From Thermacetogenium sp. UBA4966 (GTDB taxonomy: Bacteria > Bacillota > DSM-12270 > Thermacetogeniales > Thermacetogeniaceae), in contig DHAA01000040.1 in NCBI GenBank assembly GCA_002397275.1, forward strand, positions 40,794-104,793: DNA of 64,000 bases. Direction: 5' to 3'. This document shows, piece by piece, positions 24,988 to 33,151 of the stretch (position 1 is the first letter of the stretch; the number at the start of each line of letters is the position of its first letter). The position numbers and the translations under genes were made by a program. The notes beneath the pieces were generated by a model. The model was not told where the DNA came from and did no database searches. It was given only the letters and a program-made list of their open reading frames with translations.

Positions 24988-27138
24988 ATGAGAAAATCTT
25001 TCCGGCTGACGGCTCTTATTTTGGCCTTTACATTTCTTTTCGCCAACTGTGCTTACTCTGCTCCGTCATTTAACCTGCCCTGGCAGGAAAAAAACATCAC
25101 TCGTCTGACAGCAGATTTTACTCCGGATTATGAGCCGGATCAAATTATCGTAAAATTCAAGGAAAACTGCAATAAGCAGAAAAAAGAGGCCAAAATAAAA
25201 GACTTGGGTCTCTCGACATTAGAAATCATCGGCGACGGTGATGCTGAACTGCTGAATACCGGCAAAGGCAAAACCGATCAGGCTCTTGAGCAACTCCGCT
25301 CCTCTAATGATGTAGAGTATGCGGTCCCCAATTACCGTTTTCGGCCGGCATGCAATGTAAAGGCGAGCAACACCCACCACTCCAAGCAGTTTGTTAAGAA
25401 AAGGACGAGCGACACCCTTTACTCCATGCAATGGGCTCTGCAAAACAGCGGCCAGAAGATAGCCGATCCCTATACCGCTTCCCTGGTTCCAGGAAAAGCA
25501 GGGGTCGATATCAACCCCCCGCGATCCAGGATATCCTCCGGTTATTCTTCAGCGGTTTTAGTCGGGGTTTTGGATACGGGGGTTGATATCAGCCACCCTG
25601 ACCTGCAGGATCAAATTTGGGTCAACCCCGGAGAAATCCCGGGAGATAGCCTGGACAACGATGGCAACGGTTATGTGGATGATATCAACGGCTGGAATTT
25701 CGCCGAGGATAGCAATGTGGTCTTCGACTCCGGCAATCCTTTTGCCGACGGCCACGGAACCGCTATAGCAGGGGTTATCGCTGCGAGTGCAAACAACGGC
25801 TTCGGTGTCTCCGGGGTCGCTCCCCACGCGGAAATCGTCTGCCTCAAATTTATAAACGCCGAGGGGATAGGGCTGCTGAGCGATGCCCTTAAAGCGTTAG
25901 AATATGCAAAACAGCAAGGGATACAGGTGATCAACGCCAGCTGGGGGGATTACTTCCCCACACGCGTCAACGACCCCGAGTTTTATCAAGCTGAACTGAA
26001 GCCGCTCGCCAAAGCTATCCAGCAGTCCGGAGCGCTGTTTGTCGCCGCGGCCGGAAACGAAGGGCAGAATCTGGACACTCTCCCTGAAACCACCGGATAC
26101 CAGTACTTTCCTGCAGCATTCGAGTGCCCCAATGTGCTCTCGGTAGCAGCGGTAGATAACAAGGGAGCGCTATGTACTGTCGAGAGGAACGGCTGGGCAT
26201 CCAATACCGGCGCCAAAACCGTTGACATCGCCGCGCCGGGAAGCAATGTGATCTCTACAATCAGTTTAGGCGATCTCTTTGGGGCGGCGATTGAGAGCCG
26301 GCGAAACAATTCCCGCACAGCTACCTGGGGATTTGGGCTCCAGGATATCACCGGACAGGAACAGCGGACATCACTGGTCAGCCGCGAGCTGAATTTTTTA
26401 TGGCCGCAGTGGAATCCGGCTAGAGGCAAAAACGCCCCGCGCATTCTGCTGGTTGACGACGATAATTCAAATTCATCTTCATCAGACTGCGGCAATTACT
26501 GGAGGACAACATTCAAAAAATTAGGCGTCAGATATCAGGAATACGTCGTCCCCTCTCAGAAGAATGCCGGCGACGGACCATCCCTGAAAAATATGAAAAA
26601 CTACGATCTGGTTGTCTGGCAAACCGGCCGCAGTAAAGAGATCCCGGCGCTCACGGCAAACGACGTCGCCAACCTGACATCTTACATCGAGCAAGGAGGG
26701 AACATCCTTCTCTCCGGAGAAAACGCCGTCGCCGGCAATGAAGGATGGGCGGCTCAAATCCTGCAGGCGCAATTGGTTATGGAAGGCCTGCCCTGCTACG
26801 ATCTTACCGGTCTGCCCTCAACTAATTATGCAGGCTTTCAGTGCATTCTCGACGGTTCTGAGATGGGAACGCCGCCGGTGTCCCACGATTTATATTGCCC
26901 GGCCAACCCGGAAACATCCTGGAGCGGGCTTACTTTCAAATTCGCTTCGATCAGCGGAACCTCAATTGCAGCGCCGCATGTCACCGGAACCGCCGCTCTT
27001 CTTTACGGCAAAAAAATGCAGAAGTCCCCGGCGGCAATACGGCAGCTTATTATGAAATCAGCAAAGCCTTTGCCGGGACTGAGAGGAAAAGTGCTGTCCG
27101 GCGGCATGGTCAACGCCCAGGCTGCTCTCAAAAGATAG
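24988..27138 (+). CDS. Secreted subtilisin-family serine protease (S8) with large internal insertion
   Basis: 716 residues. Signal peptide at 1-26 (hydrophobic core LTALILAFTFLFANCAYSA), an inhibitor-I9-like propeptide region at about 45-115 (DQIIVKFKENC), then the S8 catalytic domain: Asp in LDTGVD near 195, His in GHGT near 256, Asn in AAAGNEG, and Ser in SGTSIAAPH near 659. Between the DIAAPGSNVIST strand (about 412) and the catalytic Ser, where relatives have about 20-30 residues, there is an extra block of some 215 residues with a Rossmann-like look (PRILLVDDDNS, NYDLVVWQTG, YIEQGGNILLSGENA). The active site therefore forms across an inserted domain. A GGAGGT precedes the ATG. It is probably an extracellular degradative protease. 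Confidence 0.92.
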   Translation: MRKSFRLTALILAFTFLFANCAYSAPSFNLPWQEKNITRLTADFTPDYEPDQIIVKFKENCNKQKKEAKIKDLGLSTLEIIGDGDAELLNTGKGKTDQALEQLRSSNDVEYAVPNYRFRPACNVKASNTHHSKQFVKKRTSDTLYSMQWALQNSGQKIADPYTASLVPGKAGVDINPPRSRISSGYSSAVLVGVLDTGVDISHPDLQDQIWVNPGEIPGDSLDNDGNGYVDDINGWNFAEDSNVVFDSGNPFADGHGTAIAGVIAASANNGFGVSGVAPHAEIVCLKFINAEGIGLLSDALKALEYAKQQGIQVINASWGDYFPTRVNDPEFYQAELKPLAKAIQQSGALFVAAAGNEGQNLDTLPETTGYQYFPAAFECPNVLSVAAVDNKGALCTVERNGWASNTGAKTVDIAAPGSNVISTISLGDLFGAAIESRRNNSRTATWGFGLQDITGQEQRTSLVSRELNFLWPQWNPARGKNAPRILLVDDDNSNSSSSDCGNYWRTTFKKLGVRYQEYVVPSQKNAGDGPSLKNMKNYDLVVWQTGRSKEIPALTANDVANLTSYIEQGGNILLSGENAVAGNEGWAAQILQAQLVMEGLPCYDLTGLPSTNYAGFQCILDGSEMGTPPVSHDLYCPANPETSWSGLTFKFASISGTSIAAPHVTGTAALLYGKKMQKSPAAIRQLIMKSAKPLPGLRGKVLSGGMVNAQAALKR

Positions 27139-27171
27139 GACGGCAACGCCATAAAAAAGCAAGCAAACAAA

Positions 27172-27216
27172 AAAGCCTCTGCTCTCCGCCTGCAATCAGG
27201 GGAGGTCAGGGGCTTT
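27172..27216. terminator. Bidirectional terminator between subtilase and Hsp20 genes
   Basis: A long hairpin with AAAGCCTCTG...CTCTCC (27172-27187) pairing GGGGAGG...GGGGCTTT (27199-27216), with G-U pairs. On the minus strand it ends in TTTTTTG, a good terminator for hsp20; on the plus strand it is followed by a weaker T-run. Confidence 0.7.
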
Positions 27217-27238
27217 CAAAATACCCGCGGCCTCATCT

Positions 27239-27685
27239 TTAATCGGTTTCGATATCCAGTGTACGCCCTTTCGGAACATCAGCTTTGGGGAGATCAAGTA
27301 TGAGCACCCCATTTTTAAATGATGCTCTGGCCTCCTCCGGTTTCAACTGTAATGAAAAGGGAATGGTGCGAGAAAAAGAACCCAGGCTTCGCTCTCGAAC
27401 CTGATAACAGCTGTCTTGATATCCTTTTTCTTCTTTGAGTTTTCCCCGGATGGTTACCGAGTTTTCAGTTAACTTGATCTCTAAATCATCTGAACTGTAA
27501 CCAGGCAGGTCTGCTTTAACGACGAACTTTTCCCCCTCGTCTAACACATCTATAGAGGGCTTCCATTCCATCCAACTGGAAACCGGGAGAGGGAGATGCT
27601 TACCGACAGTTTCGTCGAAGAGACGGTTGACACTGTCTCTAAATGAAGCAAAGTCCCGCCAGGGATCCCGGCGCATTAAACTCAT
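27239..27685 (-). CDS. Small heat shock protein (Hsp20/alpha-crystallin)
   Basis: ATP-independent holdase chaperone of 148 residues that keeps unfolded proteins soluble. The alpha-crystallin domain runs from about 42 to 135, from KPSIDVLDEGEKFVVKADLPG to the GVLILDLPKAD motif (classic GVLxxxxPK). The N-terminus MSLMRRDPWRDFASFRDSVNRLFDE is typical. AAGGAGGTG lies 7 bases before the ATG. Single gene with its own terminator. Confidence 0.93.
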   Translation of the reverse strand: MSLMRRDPWRDFASFRDSVNRLFDETVGKHLPLPVSSWMEWKPSIDVLDEGEKFVVKADLPGYSSDDLEIKLTENSVTIRGKLKEEKGYQDSCYQVRERSLGSFSRTIPFSLQLKPEEARASFKNGVLILDLPKADVPKGRTLDIETD

Positions 27686-27821
27686 CTAGCCCACCTCCTT
27701 CCGATGTTAACAATGTCCTGCCCTTTTTCTCTGCCTGTCTATATTATAAAATTCTCCGCCGCCGGTGTCAAACAATACCAGCCGCCGATCAACTGCCTCT
27801 CCTGGGCAAGGCCGGCGTTAA

Positions 27822-28490
27822 TTACTTTGTAACTATAAACCAGAAAGTCGCTGTGAAAACGGTTTCGTCATAGACGCCTTTCTCCTTCTCCTGAACGCGG
27901 TGGCGCGCCACGATAAGGTAGTATCCGGGATAGCGGGCAGTGATAGCGATCCCGCCATTGGCGCCCGTCATCTCCCGCCAATTACGGCGCCCTTCAGGTC
28001 CCTGGAAGACAACGTCGACAGCCGCCTCTTCCAGAGGCTCGCCGTTAAACTGCAGCTGCAAATTAATTTCATCTCCGGCTTTCCATTGTTTCCATGTCGG
28101 GGCTCCTATTTCCAAAGGCACACCCGCTTTGCGGGGAACCCCCTGCAGGTCATGCCCTATCGGCGCTAAAACCTGGGCAAACTGATTACAAAAAATAGCG
28201 ACAACTTTATAAAACCCCTCTGCAGACGTAGGAAATCTTATAACATAATGCTCCGGACCGCCCGCGGCGAGGGCAAGTTCTTTTGCTTCACCGGCCGGCG
28301 TTACCAGCCATGTCTTGATCCCTGCAGCAGCGACAAGGCCGTCTGTCTGCATATTGTGCCCCCACTTAAAGCGCGCCTCGAATTCTCCGCCTACATGTCC
28401 ATGGGTACCGGCCAGTTCCAGCCAACACTCATGATCAAAAGCCATCAAGTTAGCAGTGTCGCTCTTGGTCGTATCGCGCTTATCGAGCAT
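27822..28490 (-). CDS. DUF4198 family protein
   Basis: 222 residues resembling DUF4198 proteins, which have beta-sandwich domains and are often linked to nickel or cobalt uptake: HECWLELAGTHGHVGGEFEARFKWGHNMQTDG near the start and a second domain (AGDEINLQLQFNGEPLEEAAVDVV) near 150. No signal peptide is seen from ATG 28490, which has GAGGAGG upstream, so unlike many relatives it would be cytoplasmic unless an alternative start is used. Role unknown. Confidence 0.7.
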   Translation of the reverse strand: MLDKRDTTKSDTANLMAFDHECWLELAGTHGHVGGEFEARFKWGHNMQTDGLVAAAGIKTWLVTPAGEAKELALAAGGPEHYVIRFPTSAEGFYKVVAIFCNQFAQVLAPIGHDLQGVPRKAGVPLEIGAPTWKQWKAGDEINLQLQFNGEPLEEAAVDVVFQGPEGRRNWREMTGANGGIAITARYPGYYLIVARHRVQEKEKGVYDETVFTATFWFIVTK

Positions 28491-28519
28491 CACAGATACC
28501 TCCTCTTTAGTTAAATTCC

Positions 28520-28600
28520 AAACTAAAAACCACAAAACCACGAAAGTTCCGCACTCCCGCTTCTGCAGGCATGTGACCTTCGTGGTCTTTATCAGATACC
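28520..28600 (-). terminator. Possible hairpin terminator between minus-strand genes
   Basis: ACCACGAA (about 28538) pairs with TTCGTGGT (about 28581) across a long loop, followed on the minus strand by TTTTGTGGTTTTT. Similar CTTCGTGGT-type sequences are widespread intergenic junk, so the call is weak. Confidence 0.35.
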
Positions 28601-28688
28601 GTTCTATTCAACATATAAAAATCAAATCCTTCTTGCGCCCAAATAAAAATTTTTCCCTATCCGCTCTGGCGAGCAATCATCGGAATTC

Positions 28689-28928
28689 TTACGAAATCTG
28701 CTTGACCTCTACCCCCATGGCTATATCACTCATGTTAATTCCGGCGGTAAAACCGACATCCCCGCGAATATAGATAGCGTTGTTGGTTATCTGAACTATC
28801 TTCCCTTCAGAAATATAACACTCTCTCCCTATTCCCTGCCTCTTACTCGTCCACTGAACTCTGATACGGTCGCCAACGTTAAAATTAGCTACAAAATCCA
28901 AAAAGTCCTGATGATATATATGAGACAA
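28689..28928 (-). CDS. Hypothetical small protein, beta-rich
   Basis: 79 residues from a TTG at 28928 with GGAGAGGG upstream; an in-frame ATG at 29093 would give 134 residues, but the extra part is AT-rich and has no ribosome site. The core FNVGDRIRVQWTSKRQGIGRE and GKIVQITNNAIYIRGDVGFT looks like a small beta-barrel (SH3-like). I do not recognise a named family. It is divergent from the HTH gene at 29218. Confidence 0.55.
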   Translation of the reverse strand: MSHIYHQDFLDFVANFNVGDRIRVQWTSKRQGIGRECYISEGKIVQITNNAIYIRGDVGFTAGINMSDIAMGVEVKQIS

Positions 28929-29119
28929 TACTCTCCCTCTCCTCTCTTTTTTGACTGTTGCAGCGCAGTATATCAAACTTATAACCGGAACCGCTATCTT
29001 CAGCCGAAGGGATGACTTCCATGTTCCGGCGAGCATAGAATCGATAAGATTTGTTTTAATTGTACTATCTATCTGTATATTATTATAATACAAAATAACA
29101 ATTTTCTCAACATTTTGTA

Positions 29120-29183
29120 ATGTTAAGATTATATTAACATACGATACAAAAAACGTTGTACATGTTTTATATTATGGTAAAAT
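29120..29183 (+). promoter_or_regulatory. Promoter and palindrome upstream of the HTH gene
   Basis: TTGTAC at 29156-29161 and TAAAAT at 29178-29183 with a 16-base spacer form a reasonable sigma-A promoter. Just upstream, ATGTTAA (29120-29126) and TTAACAT (29134-29140) form a palindrome that could be an operator. Confidence 0.5.
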
Positions 29184-29217
29184 ATTATGTGCCGAAACAA
29201 TCAGGGGGGTTAGCGTT

Positions 29218-29964
29218 TTGAGAAAATGGGACGAAGAACAGGGAAGTCTTTTAAGAGAGCAGCTGAAACAATACAGACCCGGCAAGTCGATACGCTGTAT
29301 CGCATCAGAAGCGGGAGTAAACCATTCAAATCTCTCCAGGGTGCTGCGCGGGGAACTCTCTCCCTCAGAAAATATGTTAAAAAGCCTGGCTGCTATCGGT
29401 ATACCTGTTCCCATTGAGAACAGCGATAGCGATTCTCTCGCTGCATCCGATATGGCTCTCTTGAACTTCGATGGGGAAACCTGTCCGGCATGGCAATTCA
29501 CAATCAAGACGATCCTGGAGATTTACGACGCAGGGCGCCATAATTCTTCAAAAAAGAAGGCATCCGGCGGCAAAAATTCCTCTGAAAAAGCAAAAACAAG
29601 TTACAGTTATACTAAATTAGCAGAAGCGATTACCGTTTTTTTTGTCCTGGGAAAGATAGTTTCCCCGGCGATCGTCACCGGCTTTATGTATTCATTGCTC
29701 AACTTTAACAATGAACAGCTGCACCACTGGCTTACAACCCAGGCCGGCAAGGATCACATGGCCAGGCGATTGCTCTTTCATGCGGCGCTCTTCGCTATAG
29801 ATCCTATTGCCTACGCCATCGAGGGAGGGCTTCTCCAGCTTGATCAGGCGGTGCGCTTTGAGAAACCCGATATCTGTATCAATACACCCTATTTCGGCTT
29901 GCGGTTTGTAAGGGAGTATCAAAAAAACAGGAAGGCGTCCACTTCAATAAAAACACCGAATTAA
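29218..29964 (+). CDS. HTH-domain protein (XRE-like N-terminus)
   Basis: 248 residues. The N-terminal 60 residues form a helix-turn-helix (IRCIASEAGVNHSNLSRVLRG), followed by a Lys/Ser-rich linker (105-130) and a helical C-terminal domain of no recognised family. TTG start at 29218 with GGGGGGT upstream. Its 3' end overlaps the convergent P-type ATPase gene by 86 bases, so the two C-termini share DNA on opposite strands. Probably a local regulator; target unknown. Confidence 0.7.
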   Translation: MRKWDEEQGSLLREQLKQYRPGKSIRCIASEAGVNHSNLSRVLRGELSPSENMLKSLAAIGIPVPIENSDSDSLAASDMALLNFDGETCPAWQFTIKTILEIYDAGRHNSSKKKASGGKNSSEKAKTSYSYTKLAEAITVFFVLGKIVSPAIVTGFMYSLLNFNNEQLHHWLTTQAGKDHMARRLLFHAALFAIDPIAYAIEGGLLQLDQAVRFEKPDICINTPYFGLRFVREYQKNRKASTSIKTPN

Positions 29965-31792
29965 TGATCACGAGGACCGAACCGGAGTTATGCACCAGAG
30001 CGCCGAGTACAGGATTCAATATCCCGGTCATCGCAAAAATGGCAGCTGCAAAGTTCAAGGCCATAGCGAAGGTCAGATTGCCTTTGATGGTCAGCACCAT
30101 CCTTTTAGACAAGGCGAAGAGGTGAGGAAGCCCGCTGATATCATCACCCACCAGGGCAATGTCCGCGGCTTCTACCGCTACGTCGCTGCCTATTCCACTC
30201 ATGGCAATTCCAACATGCGCCTTTTTCAAGGCGAGGGCGTCGTTAATGCCGTCGCCGACCATGCAGATCAGCTCACCCTGTTTTTGTCTGTTTTCAATGA
30301 TGGCGAGCTTATTCTCCGGCAGGCACCCGGCATGAAATTCCGTAATACCGGCCTCCTTTGCTATTTGTGCCGCCGCCTGCAGATGGTCGCCGGTAAGCAA
30401 TACGGGAACGATCCCCGTTCTTTTGATCTTCAAAACCATATCCGCGGCGCTTTCCCTGATGCTGTCCGATAAGGCAATCAGTCCGGCTATAACCCCATCG
30501 ATCGCCATATAGATCACAGTGCATCCCTCTGCAAAATATTTATCGGCTTCATGCCGCGCAATATCTGTTACAGCGATTTCCTGTTCAGATAATAACTCGA
30601 GATTTCCGGCAACAACCTGTTTTCCGTTGACGACAGAGATTACGCCTCGTCCCGGAAGCAGAGTAAATTTCTGCGGCTGAATAAGCGGACGCCCAGTTTG
30701 CTTAAAGGACGAAACAATCGCTTTCCCCAGAGGGTGTTCGCTGCGCAGCTCCGCTGAGGACACAAAGGAGTAAAGTGCATCCTCAGGATAGCGGTTGGTA
30801 ACGCTTCTGACTGCGGACACCTGCGGCTCTCCGCAGGTGAGTGTTCCCGTTTTATCGAAAGCAATCCTTTTTACCTGAGCCAGCCGCTCCAAGGCGTCTC
30901 CTTCCCGGACAAGAATACCATATCTGGACGCGTTGCCGATCGCCGCCATGATCGCAGTGGGAGTAGCGAGAACCAAAGCGCAGGGGCAAAACACGACGAG
31001 GATCGTTACAGCCCGAATGATCTCTCCGCTGACGATCCAGGTGATCGCCGCAGTGCTTATCGCCGCGGCCACGATCCATGTCGCCCATTGATCGGCGAGC
31101 CTAACGGCCCTCGCTTTTCCTGCGTCCGCGGACTGCACAAGCCGTATCATCCTCTGCAGCGAACTATCTTCGCCGACCTTCGCCGCTTTCATATCAAATG
31201 TGCCGAATTGATTGACCGTACCGCTGGAAACCTTATCCCCCTCAGATCTATCCACGGGCATGGATTCCCCCGTCATAATCGACTGGTCAATCGAGGTCCG
31301 GCCCTTTATAATCACACCGTCTGCGGGAATCGTTTCCCCGGCGAGCACCCTGAGCACATCGCCGACCCTCGCTTGACCCGCCGGGACGATCCGTTCACCG
31401 TCATTCTCCACAATTCTGGCGGTACGCGGCGTCAGCTGTACCAGCCGTTCAATTCCGGCACGCGCTTTGGCGACGGTTAATTCCTCAAGCAAGGCGCCGA
31501 TCTGCATAATAAACGCAATTTCGCCCGCCGCAAAGATCTCCCCAATAGCGACCGAAGCGACAAGAGCCATGGACACTAATAGGTCCGCTTTGACGTCAAA
31601 CTCGCTGATCAGCCCTCTTACCGCTCCAACAATGATAGGAACGCCGCAGAGAGCTATGGAAACCCATGCCGCGTCGGCCCCTAAACCTTCTCTGTTAAAA
31701 AAACTGATCACCAGGGCGATGCCGGATAAAACAATAAACAGGATCTTTCGTTTGGTTTCGTCTGTAAAAAATTCTTTTAACGACAACAACAC
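29879..31792 (-). CDS. Heavy-metal P1B-type ATPase without N-terminal metal-binding domain
   Basis: Membrane efflux pump of 637 residues. Visible: TGES actuator loop, the CPC metal site (VVFCPCALVLATP), phosphorylation site DKTGTLT, the P1B-specific SEHPLGKA, and GDGINDALALKKAHVG, where the usual PALA is LALK. The last spans carry HNSGSVLVIINS, close to the Zn/Cd/Pb (ZntA-like) subgroup. There is no HMA domain at the N-terminus. The last 20 residues differ from relatives and overlap the HTH gene. A CsoR-type operator lies 15 bases before the start, and csoR is next upstream on the same strand. Confidence 0.9.
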   Translation of the reverse strand: MLLSLKEFFTDETKRKILFIVLSGIALVISFFNREGLGADAAWVSIALCGVPIIVGAVRGLISEFDVKADLLVSMALVASVAIGEIFAAGEIAFIMQIGALLEELTVAKARAGIERLVQLTPRTARIVENDGERIVPAGQARVGDVLRVLAGETIPADGVIIKGRTSIDQSIMTGESMPVDRSEGDKVSSGTVNQFGTFDMKAAKVGEDSSLQRMIRLVQSADAGKARAVRLADQWATWIVAAAISTAAITWIVSGEIIRAVTILVVFCPCALVLATPTAIMAAIGNASRYGILVREGDALERLAQVKRIAFDKTGTLTCGEPQVSAVRSVTNRYPEDALYSFVSSAELRSEHPLGKAIVSSFKQTGRPLIQPQKFTLLPGRGVISVVNGKQVVAGNLELLSEQEIAVTDIARHEADKYFAEGCTVIYMAIDGVIAGLIALSDSIRESAADMVLKIKRTGIVPVLLTGDHLQAAAQIAKEAGITEFHAGCLPENKLAIIENRQKQGELICMVGDGINDALALKKAHVGIAMSGIGSDVAVEAADIALVGDDISGLPHLFALSKRMVLTIKGNLTFAMALNFAAAIFAMTGILNPVLGALVHNSGSVLVIINSVFLLKWTPSCFFDTPLQTASRNRVY

Positions 31793-31806
31793 TCACACTC
31801 CTTTTT

Positions 31807-31828
31807 ATACATATAGGGGTATATGTAT
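31807..31828 (-). promoter_or_regulatory. CsoR-type operator upstream of the P-type ATPase
   Basis: ATACATATA and TATATGTAT, perfect 9-base arms, flank a G-tract GGGG at 31816-31819. G-tracts flanked by A/T inverted repeats are the operator form used by CsoR/RcnR-family repressors. It sits between csoR and the ATPase gene. Confidence 0.65.
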
Positions 31829-31859
31829 ATATTAGCGCCCGCAAAGATCAGTTGTCAAC

Positions 31860-31893
31860 AAAAAAAGAACCGGCGAAATAAAATTACACCGGT
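31860..31893 (-). terminator. Rho-independent terminator after csoR
   Basis: On the minus strand ACCGG...CCGGT is followed by TCTTTTTTT. It falls 50 bases after the csoR stop, separating it from the ATPase transcript. Confidence 0.7.
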
Positions 31894-31943
31894 CCCTCTG
31901 TGCCCTTTTCAGATAACTTTTTTATAGCATAAGCATATTAGAA

Positions 31944-32240
31944 CTACTGCATATTAGAAAACCGCTCCACCGCTTTGGCAAAACTCTTAATTGTTTTTTC
32001 AGCGTCGCCGTGCTCTATGCCGTCCCGCACGCAATGCTGCAAATGCCCCTCAAGCACCACTTGCCCGGCTTTATGCAAAGCAGATTTAGCAGCGTTGATC
32101 AGTGATAAAATATCCTCGCAGGGAATGTCTTCATCAATCATACGGTCGACGGCATTTATTTGCCCGATTATCTTCTTTAATCTTCTGTGCAGGTTGTCGG
32201 CATCCATGCATTGACGCACGTTTAACACCTCTTTAAACAT
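31944..32240 (-). CDS. csoR: CsoR/FrmR-family metal-sensing repressor
   Basis: 98 residues, all helical. Conserved metal ligands are C41 (DIPCEDIL), H66 and C70 (EGHLQHC), the Cys-His-Cys set of Cu(I)-type CsoR proteins. Release from DNA on metal binding would induce the neighbouring P-type ATPase. An in-frame ATG at M12 is an alternative start. The adjacent ATPase looks Zn/Cd-like rather than Cu-like, so the true metal is uncertain. Confidence 0.85.
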   Translation of the reverse strand: MFKEVLNVRQCMDADNLHRRLKKIIGQINAVDRMIDEDIPCEDILSLINAAKSALHKAGQVVLEGHLQHCVRDGIEHGDAEKTIKSFAKAVERFSNMQ

Positions 32241-32564
32241 CTATGATTTTCTCTTTTTCCTTACGGTTCCTTGCATAACACGATTTTTTTTAATCTTTGA
32301 ATAAGCATCTTTTCTTAATCCACAAAAAACTACAACCACCGTGGTTTCATTGAGAATCTCATATATTACCCGATATTTCTGGTTTTGATAATCTATCGTA
32401 ATTTTATAGCATCCTGCCAGATCTCCAGCCAAAGGAATGCCCGCCTCTATATTGTCATAGATGGCGGACAATTTATCTTTAAATAACTCACTCAATTTAG
32501 GATTGCACTTTTTTAAAAATTTTTTCGCTTGTGTTACAAATCTTATTTCAATCACTGAAAACAT
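32241..32564 (-). CDS. RelE/ParE-family toxin
   Basis: 107 residues with the RelE/HigB-like plan: basic N-terminal helices (TQAKKFLKKCNPKLSELFKDK), central KITIDYQNQKYRVIYEIL strands, VVVFCGLRKDAY and a Lys-rich end. Expected to cut mRNA or inhibit gyrase. It starts inside the end of the antitoxin gene (17-base overlap) and ends 1 base before csoR. Confidence 0.75.
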   Translation of the reverse strand: MFSVIEIRFVTQAKKFLKKCNPKLSELFKDKLSAIYDNIEAGIPLAGDLAGCYKITIDYQNQKYRVIYEILNETTVVVVFCGLRKDAYSKIKKNRVMQGTVRKKRKS

Positions 32565-32712
32565 TATCCCATGAATAGGTTTTTCCCTTTCTGGCTTCTT
32601 TGCGCCCCTTCATTATTTTAACCATGGTCAACTTATCCTTTTTAAGGGACGCAGTAGACTCTATATCCGGTTGTTTCTTTCCTTTATATGTTGAAGGTAC
32701 GGTTGCAGGCAT
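32548..32712 (-). CDS. Small basic antitoxin candidate for the RelE-like toxin
   Basis: 54 residues from ATG 32712, which has AGGGGTG upstream (an in-frame ATG lies at 32748). Lys/Arg-rich, with no recognised domain. The antitoxin call rests on size, order and overlap with the RelE-like gene. It ends SWDNVFSD, acidic as toxin-binding tails often are. Confidence 0.55.
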   Translation of the reverse strand: MPATVPSTYKGKKQPDIESTASLKKDKLTMVKIMKGRKEARKGKTYSWDNVFSD

Positions 32713-32881
32713 ATTAACACCCCTTTTCTTTCTAATTCTGTACTTCACAAAACCACCCCCGGCTTCTTATTCATAAATTATCTATGCCCATTCCGCCGGG
32801 GACATAACCATTTTATCTTGTACCTATCTGCGAAGTAATTAGCACTTCTCACTTGCGGGCGCCGAATCGCCCAAAATATTT

Positions 32882-32999
32882 AGGACACGTTAAACCCTAT
32901 TACAATTAATTTCATGCTTAGGATCATACCAGAGAATCCTCAAAACATTACCGCCCAATATACCCCATATACGTGTTTTTCCGTCTCTCAGCTGCATCA
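32882..32999 (-). pseudogene. Unidentified gene remnant
   Basis: Minus-strand frame LRDGKTRIWGILGGNVLRIL then WYDPKHEI followed by a stop looks like the conserved end of a real protein, but no start or upstream domain is present and the frame appears shifted near 33000. I cannot name the family. The rest of the 32750-33150 gap holds nothing I can support. Confidence 0.35.
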
Positions 33000-33151
33000 A
33001 ACACTGAAGCCATAAAACAACCCACTTTCAATAATTAGTATATCATAAAAAACCAAATATTTTTGCGTACAGGCAAATTGTTAAAAATTTTTCCGGTCTG
33101 CTATGGCAGGTATAAACCGAGGAGCTTAAGAAGTTTAAGCGGCGCCAATGC

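Noticed and set aside
29029..29093. ATG 29093 as start of the small protein at 28689
   Set aside because: The extra N-terminal part is AT-rich, lacks a ribosome site and overlaps the promoter region of the divergent gene; the TTG at 28928 has a ribosome site. Uncertainty remains.
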